From: Pseudomonadota bacterium
GTDB lineage: Bacteria > Pseudomonadota > Gammaproteobacteria > Pseudomonadales > Oleiphilaceae
Assembly: GCA_023430625.1 (NCBI GenBank)
Contig: JAEZAA010000119.1
Coordinates: 1-11,434, forward strand
DNA length: 11,434 nt
Direction: 5' to 3'
Part shown: positions 6,986-11,434 of the stretch, piece by piece
Numbering within the stretch: the first letter of the stretch is position 1
How the letters are laid out: each line of letters begins with the position of its first letter
Notes under the pieces: generated by a model
The model's input: only the letters and a program-made list of their open reading frames with translations
The model's database searches: none
What the model was told of the DNA's origin: nothing
Program-made: the position numbers and the translations under genes

Positions 6986-7951
6986 CTAGCCTGGCAACAG
7001 TTCGATGGGGTAGCGGATCGTGGTCTGGCTGACGCCAGCGCGCTCGCCAAAGTTCACCATCTGCAGGCGGTTACAGATGCGCTGTTCCAGCGACGGCTCA
7101 TTGAGACTTGATTCCACCACCGAGCAACGGGATACAACGCCGTTGCGCTCGATCACCAGTTCCGGCGTGATGCTGCCACGCAACGACGGCCGTTTGCGCA
7201 GCTCGCGGCTGTAGATGCTGTAAATGGCTGATTTGTTGGCGTCCATGATGCGGCGGATTTCCTCCTTGGTGCGCTGGGCGCTGTCGGCCGAGGCCTGGCG
7301 CAGCTCGGTGGCAACGGCCGCCACCACCTCGGCCGAGGGCGCCACCTGGGTCGGTGCGCGATCCGCCAATGCCAACTGCTGGGTTTGCTGGCTGAGCTTG
7401 GTCTCGTCCACGCCAGCGCTGCGCCCGGTGCTGGCTTTCGCCGCCAGGGCATCCGTCTGCTTGCGGGCGATGGGTTGGGCGGTGAGGGCTTTGGGGGTAT
7501 CCAGTTGCACCGAATCCGCCAGGGCGCTGAGTTTGGAGAGCTCGTTGCTCATGGCGAGAATGCCGGTCTGCTTCACTTTCTCACGGGCGGCGGTGACCTC
7601 GGCGGCGGTCGGCTCGGGCTTTTTCACAACCTGGGGCTCGGGCTTGATTGGCTGCGGTTTTACCTGCGCCGGCTTCTCGGCGACCTTCGGCTCTGGCTTG
7701 GGTTCTGGCTTCGGCTCTTCTTTCTTTTGCTCCACCACCGGCTTGGGCTGCTCTTTCTTCTCCAGCACCAGGCGCGCCAACTGTGGCGGCAGGGCTTCCT
7801 TTTCCTCCCGTTTCTGTTCCGGCAAGGTGATCCAGCTGATGTACACCGCCATCACCAGAAACAGCGGACAGAGCACCGAGGCGATGACGAGCAGTCGTCT
7901 GCGGTCGCTCTGATCTGGATTCCAGGCTAAACCCGGGCCGTTGTAATTCAC
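6986..7951 (-). CDS. TonB-like energy transducer with AgmX/PglI-type C-terminal domain
   Basis: 321 residues. A short cytoplasmic N-terminus is followed by one transmembrane helix at about 19-42. A Lys/Glu/Pro-rich linker spans about 64-115, with repeated KPEP units like the rigid periplasm-spanning arm of TonB. A helical segment follows, and the C-terminal domain at about 225-321 (IYSRELRKRPSLRGSITPEL onward, ending TTIRYPIELLPG) matches the AgmX/PglI C-terminal family known from myxobacterial gliding and other TonB-like proteins. Cys276 and Cys293 could form a periplasmic disulfide. The start is GTG, 3 bases after the exbD-2 stop, with AGGGAG upstream. It is most likely the force-transmitting partner of the ExbB/ExbD complex; no outer-membrane receptor gene is in view, so the cargo is unknown. 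Confidence 0.85.
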   Translation of the reverse strand: MNYNGPGLAWNPDQSDRRRLLVIASVLCPLFLVMAVYISWITLPEQKREEKEALPPQLARLVLEKKEQPKPVVEQKKEEPKPEPKPEPKVAEKPAQVKPQPIKPEPQVVKKPEPTAAEVTAAREKVKQTGILAMSNELSKLSALADSVQLDTPKALTAQPIARKQTDALAAKASTGRSAGVDETKLSQQTQQLALADRAPTQVAPSAEVVAAVATELRQASADSAQRTKEEIRRIMDANKSAIYSIYSRELRKRPSLRGSITPELVIERNGVVSRCSVVESSLNEPSLEQRICNRLQMVNFGERAGVSQTTIRYPIELLPG

Positions 7952-7954
7952 GCG

Positions 7955-8455
7955 CTACACTCCCTGTTTCGCTTCGGCGGTCACCGCCAGGGCAATGCTG
8001 GCGTAACCGGCGTCCACACAGGTGGACATGATTTTCTTAAGCAGCCCATAGGGCAGTTCCCGGTCCGCCAGGATGGTGATGGGACGGCCGGCCTCCGGCG
8101 CAGGCGTGCCGGCGCGGGCGGCCTGATAATCCAGCTCGGCTTTCAAAGTCGGCTCAATGTCGCCTTCAAACGCCTGCAACAGGGCCCGTTTCATGAAGGG
8201 GCGCCCGTTCACCAGGATGTCCTCGTCCAGCACCGTCAGTGCCAGGACATCCTTGGGCATCTGCTCGGCCGTGGACAGGGGCAGCTCGATGCCATTATTG
8301 GCGCTGAGCACCTGCACGTCCGAGGACGAGTTCACCATCAGGAAGAACACCAGGATGGTGAAGATATCCATCAGCGACACCAGGTTGAGCCCGGCCACCG
8401 TCTTGTTCTTTTTTTGATGGCGCCGCATGCGCGCCGCTTTCACCGAGCCTGTCAT
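7955..8455 (-). CDS. exbD: ExbD/TolR-family proton-channel subunit 2 (Asp-containing)
   Basis: 166 residues: basic cytoplasmic N-terminus, a single transmembrane helix at about 23-42 and a periplasmic domain. The helix reads LNLVSLMDIFTILVFFLMV. Asp30 lies where ExbD/TolR/MotB family members keep the proton-carrying Asp (Asp25 of E. coli ExbD). The periplasmic part contains the family's strand pattern, including PITILADRELPYGLLKKIM near 125-143. The ATG is 4 bases past the stop of exbD-1, and the TonB-like gene follows 3 bases after it. It is predicted to pair with exbD-1 inside an ExbB ring in the inner membrane. Confidence 0.92.
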   Translation of the reverse strand: MTGSVKAARMRRHQKKNKTVAGLNLVSLMDIFTILVFFLMVNSSSDVQVLSANNGIELPLSTAEQMPKDVLALTVLDEDILVNGRPFMKRALLQAFEGDIEPTLKAELDYQAARAGTPAPEAGRPITILADRELPYGLLKKIMSTCVDAGYASIALAVTAEAKQGV

Positions 8456-8459
8456 GAGT

Positions 8460-8945
8460 TCATCCCTTGGGTGCGTATGCGATGGAAATATCCGGGAACA
8501 GCTCGGCCTGCACCAGACTGCCGGCCACCACCGTGGGATAAGAGCGCAGGGTATCCATGACGGTCACCAAGGTCTGATAACTGGTATCGGTGCGGGCCAT
8601 GATGGTGACGTCTTTCTTGTCCGGCACCCGCGCCTTGATGTCCTGCATCACCTGGCGCAGCAAGGGGTAATCGTGCGCGCCTTCTTTCTGCGCCACCTGC
8701 TTGATGACGCCGCCCTTGTTATCGGCCACCACCAGCTTATCGGTGTCGATGATCACCTGCAGTTGCAGCGACTCATTCAGGCTGCCCGGGTTGGCGTCGC
8801 CCGTGGGAAAATTCAGCTCCAGCACGGAGGTATGGGCGAACACCATGTTCAGCAGCAGAACCGGCACCAGCACGATCATCAGGTTCATGAAGGCGGTGAT
8901 GTCGAGATCGGCCGGAGCCGCCTGCCGGCGGTGCTTGCGTCTCAT
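8460..8945 (-). CDS. exbD: ExbD/TolR-family subunit 1, with Asn at the conserved transmembrane Asp site
   Basis: 161 residues with the ExbD layout: basic N-terminus, one transmembrane helix at about 16-36, then a periplasmic domain (MQDIKARVPDKKDVTIMART near 100-119). The helix reads DITAFMNLMIVLVPVLLLNMV. Aligned with E. coli ExbD (INVTPFIDVMLVLL), the catalytic Asp25 position is Asn21 here, and no other acidic residue lies within the helix; the codon is AAC. The subunit is therefore expected not to carry protons itself. It lies 2 bases after exbB and 4 bases before exbD-2, so all are co-translated. It may form a heterodimer with exbD-2. Confidence 0.9.
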   Translation of the reverse strand: MRRKHRRQAAPADLDITAFMNLMIVLVPVLLLNMVFAHTSVLELNFPTGDANPGSLNESLQLQVIIDTDKLVVADNKGGVIKQVAQKEGAHDYPLLRQVMQDIKARVPDKKDVTIMARTDTSYQTLVTVMDTLRSYPTVVAGSLVQAELFPDISIAYAPKG

Positions 8946-8947
8946 GT

Positions 8948-9661
8948 TCAGACTCCCGGTGCTGGCTTGCCCTGTACGGGGGCTGCCGGACGCGGCGCCA
9001 CGCGGGGCGCGCTGACCGGTTGCGCGGCGGGTGCCTGGCTGTCGTCACTGATCAGGTTCATCACCTTGATGCTGGACATCTCGAAGCTGTCGATGATTTC
9101 GTTGGTCTTGGTCTGCAGCACGGCGTGGATCATCAGCAGGGGAATCGCCGCCATCAGTCCGAATGCCGTGGTGTTCATGGCCACCGAGATACTGGTGGAG
9201 AGCAACGCGGCCTTCTGGGCCGGATCGGCCGAGGCCACGGCGGTAAAGGCGGAAATCAGACCGATGATGGTGCCGAGCAGACCCAGCAGCGTGGAGACGT
9301 TGGCCAGCATGGCTAGGTATTGGGTGCGCTTCTCCAGGCGTGGCAGGACGTCCAGCAGACCTTCCGCCATGGCGGATTCCACTTCGTCACGCGGCTGGCG
9401 GCGTGCCAGGCGCTGCAGCCCCAGGCCCACCATGGTGGCCATGGCGCTGGCGGATTGTTGAGTGAAGACCAGCGCGCCGCGCAGGTCGCCCGCGCCGATC
9501 AGCTTGTGCAGCTGGGTGAAATCCTTGCGGTTGCTGTGCTTTTGCGCGGTGAGATACACATAGCGCTCGATGGCCACGATCAATCCCAGCAGAAGGACAA
9601 TGGCAATGGGATACATGAAGAAGCCGCCTTCCTGGAAAAACCGAATGGCTGTTTCAAACAT
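8948..9661 (-). CDS. exbB: ExbB/TolQ/MotA-family proton-channel subunit
   Basis: 237 residues. Three transmembrane helices are visible at about 17-37, 118-141 and 158-180, with the large cytoplasmic segment between the first two as in ExbB/TolQ. The channel-lining pattern is present: STLLGLLGTIIGLISAF with Thr131, and SVAMNTTAFGLMAAIPLL with Thr164/Thr165, equivalent to the conserved Thr residues of ExbB. A Pro/Ala-rich tail (about 208-237) extends the C-terminus. A GGGAG site precedes the ATG. It is the first gene of the exbB-exbD-exbD-tonB-like operon. ExbB pentamers around ExbD dimers use the proton gradient to drive a periplasm-spanning partner; here that is presumably the AgmX-type protein. 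Confidence 0.93.
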   Translation of the reverse strand: MFETAIRFFQEGGFFMYPIAIVLLLGLIVAIERYVYLTAQKHSNRKDFTQLHKLIGAGDLRGALVFTQQSASAMATMVGLGLQRLARRQPRDEVESAMAEGLLDVLPRLEKRTQYLAMLANVSTLLGLLGTIIGLISAFTAVASADPAQKAALLSTSISVAMNTTAFGLMAAIPLLMIHAVLQTKTNEIIDSFEMSSIKVMNLISDDSQAPAAQPVSAPRVAPRPAAPVQGKPAPGV

Positions 9662-9686
9662 CGTTGATTCACTCCCGTGACTATGG

Positions 9687-9706
9687 CGGGAAACCTGGGT
9701 TTCCCG
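9687..9706 (-). repeat. Perfect inverted repeat in the exbB leader
   Basis: CGGGAAACC-TG-GGTTTCCCG is a perfect 9-bp dyad ending 25 bases before the exbB ATG. As RNA it would form an 8-bp stem with a 4-base loop; as DNA it could be an operator. No T-tract follows it, so it is not an intrinsic terminator. The remainder of the 285-base stretch 9662-9946 shows no gene and no promoter I can call with confidence. Confidence 0.5.
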
Positions 9707-9716
9707 GATAAGCGGC

Positions 9717-9747
9717 TTCGCTTGTTCGTTCGTTTCGCTTGTTCGTT
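9717..9747. repeat. Two direct copies of TTCGCTTGTTCGTT with a 17-base period
   Basis: TTCGCTTGTTCGTT occurs at 9717-9730 and 9734-9747, separated by CGT. The copies are identical. They lie 56-86 bases upstream of the exbB ATG, next to the leader dyad. This may be a paired binding site for a regulator, or a simple duplication. Confidence 0.55.
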
Positions 9748-9937
9748 AATCCTGGTGCGGCTCGCGCGCGTTCGCGGCAAAAATCGGAGCCTTGGTTTTC
9801 ATCAGTGTAGGAGGCAGCGGATCGAATTGGGTGAGATTGCGCAAGCGTTTGTTGCGAAACGTTGAAGCTAGGCATGGCGCACAAGAAAAACGTGACCCAA
9901 CGCACACAACTTACACACTACTGTTTCCACTCCCTCT

Positions 9938-9946
9938 CCCACTGGG
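9938..9946. repeat. Probable 9-bp target-site duplication, left copy
   Basis: CCCACTGGG abuts the left end of the insertion sequence. The only four bases visible after the right end (11431-11434, CCCA) equal its first four. IS50/Tn5 makes 9-bp duplications, so this fits, but five bases of the right copy lie outside the window. The 9-mer is itself palindromic about its centre. Confidence 0.5.
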
Positions 9947-9965
9947 CTGTCTCTTGATCAGATCT
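9947..9965 (+). repeat. Left terminal inverted repeat of the insertion sequence
   Basis: CTGTCTCTTGATCAGATCT, exactly the reverse complement of 11412-11430. It contains two GATC sites and the TGA stop of the transposase (read on the minus strand from TGATCA). Confidence 0.95.
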
Positions 9966-9980
9966 CCGATCCAGAGACAG
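9947..9980. repeat. Left subterminal inverted copy of the end core
   Basis: The terminal CTGTCTCT (9947-9954) is mirrored by AGAGACAG at 9973-9980, with an 18-base spacer holding three GATC sites. A matching arrangement occurs at the right end. Confidence 0.7.
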
Positions 9981-11355
9981 CCTCCCGAGAGAGGCGATAT
10001 CCTTCCACTCGATCCTGCAGGCGAAACCAGCCCTCCCACAGGGTTTGCCAACTCGCGCGTCCCGTGCGCTTGGTATCCAGGAAGCCTCCGAGTCGCGCCA
10101 ACGCCTGGTAAGCCCAGGCCAGATTGGGCGGCACCTTGGGTGGCTTGGTATGGCGCTGGGTGCTACCCCAGAGAACCCTCCATTCGGCCGTGTCCAGTAC
10201 CTCGGTGCAGGGACGCCGGGCCGCATGCGCGACCATCAGCGTTTCCCGCAACTGCAGCAGGCGCACGGCCGCAAACGCCAGAACCGCGGCCATGCGCCGG
10301 AGGTTGTCCACCCCCTGCATGCGCAGCTGTTCAACACCGGCGCCGGTTTTCCAGGCCTTGTGGAATTCCTCGATCCGCCATCGCAGGCTGTAGTAGCGCA
10401 GCAGCTCCCGAGCCTCCTCGGGGCTTCTGACCGGCTCGCTGCTGAGCAGCAGCCAGCTGAGTCCATCCGCTGTCGCATCCTTCTCTTCGGCCTGCACCAG
10501 GGTGACCGGAACCGGGGCGACGGACGCATCGGCCGTGGCGGGAGGCCGCAGGGTCGCCGTCGTATACCGGAGGTTCAGTACCGCCTCGCGGGCAGGACGC
10601 CCTCCACGCTGAGGCACCCGAATCCGGCTGGTTCCACAGACGGGAGCCTGACGAATCCGGGCAAGTAGAGTCCGCTCCGCTTCCTCCAGCCGCCGGTCCT
10701 GCGCGGCTCGCACCAGAAACCGCTCGCCTCGCTGGTTCTTGTAGTGCAGATAGGCCAGGACATCCGCCTCTCGGTCGCAGACGGCAATCGTCCGGGTCAT
10801 CGTCTCGCCTAGTCGCATCGCCACGCGCTCCGAGGCGCGCTGCCACTTGTAACTTTCCTTGTCCTCATGGGCCCGCTGTCTGCGGTTGGCTGTCTGCCCG
10901 CGTTTGCTGGTCTCCCTCGTCCAGTCTTCCTGCTCCACCAGCCCAAGTGTGCACTCGGTGTCCGCGTCCACCAGCAACACCGAATGAACCCAGACGCCTC
11001 GCGCCTGGCTCGACGTCTTGCCACCCAGATCCCCAAGCTCGCGGCTCGCGCCATGGCGATAACTCAAGGTGGTCGTGTCCTCGGTCGCCAACACGCAGCG
11101 TGATGGCCGCGCTGCCCGGACGGTCGCGGCATAACCACTCTCCCGCACCGCTTCGACCTCGACGTGTGGACTGCGGACAAACCGGTACGCCCCTTCCTTG
11201 GCGGCCTCGTCGCCACGACAGGCCCGACACAGGCTTTGCCCAGTGTGACGGGCCACTTGCTCGCCCATCGCGACCAAACGCCGGGTGCGCCGCACATCGC
11301 CCAGCTCGCTGGCCCCAAACAACTGCTCCGCCCATGCCTTCGCGTCGGTGATCAT
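9958..11355 (-). CDS. IS50/Tn5-type DDE transposase
   Basis: 465 residues (Tn5 Tnp has 476). The catalytic triad is visible: Asp93 in EDTTTLSYRH, Asp193 in AVCDREADVLAYL and Glu328 in YSLRWRIEEFHKAWK, the last giving the IS4-family Y-R-E-K signature (Tyr321, Arg324, Glu328, Lys335). The N-terminal end-binding domain (WAEQLFGASELGDVRRTRRL) and the C-terminal region (AYQALARLGGFLDTKRTG) also follow Tn5. The ATG at 11355 has GAGGGCGGG upstream. At the position of Tn5 Met56, where the inhibitor protein starts, there is Ala52 in DEAAKEGAYRF. The product cuts and joins the element's ends. Reading runs toward the exb operon. Several GATC sites lie around the start, suggesting methylation control. 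Confidence 0.95.
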   Translation of the reverse strand: MITDAKAWAEQLFGASELGDVRRTRRLVAMGEQVARHTGQSLCRACRGDEAAKEGAYRFVRSPHVEVEAVRESGYAATVRAARPSRCVLATEDTTTLSYRHGASRELGDLGGKTSSQARGVWVHSVLLVDADTECTLGLVEQEDWTRETSKRGQTANRRQRAHEDKESYKWQRASERVAMRLGETMTRTIAVCDREADVLAYLHYKNQRGERFLVRAAQDRRLEEAERTLLARIRQAPVCGTSRIRVPQRGGRPAREAVLNLRYTTATLRPPATADASVAPVPVTLVQAEEKDATADGLSWLLLSSEPVRSPEEARELLRYYSLRWRIEEFHKAWKTGAGVEQLRMQGVDNLRRMAAVLAFAAVRLLQLRETLMVAHAARRPCTEVLDTAEWRVLWGSTQRHTKPPKVPPNLAWAYQALARLGGFLDTKRTGRASWQTLWEGWFRLQDRVEGYRLSREAVSGSEI

Positions 11356-11421
11356 GTTCCCGCCCTCGGATCCGGTTTTAGATCACCTTAACTTACTGTC
11401 TCTTCAAGATAAGATCTGATC
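11350..11421 (-). promoter_or_regulatory. GATC (Dam) cluster at the transposase start and right end
   Basis: GATC occurs at 11350-11353, 11369-11372, 11381-11384, 11413-11416 and 11418-11421, covering the leader and start codon of the transposase and its end repeat. In IS50 and IS10, Dam methylation of such sites limits transposase transcription and end use. No clear -35/-10 pair can be assigned within the leader. Confidence 0.5.
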
Positions 11422-11430
11422 AAGAGACAG
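11396..11430. repeat. Right subterminal inverted copy of the end core
   Basis: CTGTCTCTT (11396-11404) mirrors the terminal AAGAGACAG (11422-11430) with a 17-base spacer. This is the counterpart of the arrangement at the left end. Confidence 0.75.
11412..11430 (-). repeat. Right terminal inverted repeat of the insertion sequence
   Basis: AGATCTGATCAAGAGACAG, the perfect reverse complement of 9947-9965, with two GATC sites. It lies upstream of the transposase, where IS50 would have its outside end with a different sequence. Confidence 0.95.
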
Positions 11431-11434
11431 CCCA

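Larger units (their letters stand above)
9947..11430 (-). mobile_element. Complete IS4-family, IS50/Tn5-type insertion sequence, 1484 bp
   Basis: The element is bounded by perfect 19-bp inverted repeats and contains one intact DDE transposase that fills almost its entire length. The transposase is clearly homologous to Tn5 Tnp along its length. The terminal sequence CTGTCTCTTGATCAGATCT is, from memory, identical to the IS50 inside end. As in IS50, the transposase stop codon lies within the end repeat. IS50 itself has one inside end and one different outside end and is about 50 bp longer; this element uses the inside-end sequence at both ends. The intact frame and perfect ends suggest recent or current activity. 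Confidence 0.95.

Noticed and set aside
7600..7770. Low-complexity repeats in the nucleotide sequence
   Set aside because: They encode the Lys/Glu/Pro linker of the TonB-like protein and need no separate explanation.
8427..9461. Plus-strand frame of 344 codons across exbD-1 and exbB
   Set aside because: Antisense to two clear ExbB/ExbD genes; no signal peptide, domain or ribosome site of its own.
9833..9865. Palindromic patches (TTGCGCAA and CGTTT/AAACG) upstream of exbB
   Set aside because: Short and of a kind expected by chance; no promoter could be placed around them.
10045..10668. Plus-strand frame of 207 codons in the insertion sequence
   Set aside because: Antisense to the intact transposase, and no independent start signal or domain.
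1..11434. CRISPR array, tRNA or rRNA genes, phage genes, defence system
   Set aside because: No spaced repeat series, no cloverleaf-like or rRNA sequence and no phage or defence domain could be found by reading.

Overview
The window is 11.4 kb of GC-rich (roughly 60%) bacterial chromosome. The gene content suggests a gammaproteobacterium: strong Shine-Dalgarno sites, a C-terminal-Phe outer-membrane barrel, an ExbB-ExbD-ExbD-AgmX cassette and an IS50/Tn5-type insertion sequence. An environmental or marine lineage is plausible, but the sequence alone does not fix the genus.

Region 1 (1-3762, minus strand) is a light-sensing two-gene operon. A heme oxygenase (bphO) makes biliverdin. It overlaps by 8 bases the start of a very large bacteriophytochrome (PAS-GAF-PHY-PAS-GGDEF-EAL), whose C-terminus runs off the left edge of the window. 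The chromophore cysteine and the key GGDEF and EAL residues are present, so this looks like a red/far-red photoreceptor that controls cyclic di-GMP. Region 2 (3763-5646) has a secreted alpha/beta hydrolase on the minus strand, diverging from a small outer-membrane beta-barrel on the plus strand. A possible 34-residue CxxC ORF lies between the hydrolase and bphO.

Region 3 (5643-9661, minus strand) is a same-strand run of seven genes: exbB, exbD-1, exbD-2, a TonB-like protein with an AgmX/PglI-type C-terminus, a cupin, a two-TM zinc-ribbon protein and a GFA/CENP-V-fold protein. The first four are spaced 2-4 bases apart and must be one operon encoding an energised proton-channel machine in the inner membrane. 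The first ExbD has Asn where the family carries its proton-carrying transmembrane Asp; the second keeps the Asp.

Region 4 (9662-9946) is the exbB leader. It holds a perfect dyad and a 17-base-period direct repeat. Region 5 (9947-11430) is a complete IS50-family insertion sequence of 1484 bp with one intact DDE transposase. Both ends are the same perfect 19-bp sequence, which I recognise as the Tn5/IS50 inside end. GATC (Dam) sites cluster at both ends, and each end carries an inward-facing subterminal copy of the end core. The element lies 285 bp upstream of exbB in the same orientation, so it may influence exb expression. The window stops 4 bases past the element, and those 4 bases match the start of the left-flanking 9-mer, as a target duplication would.
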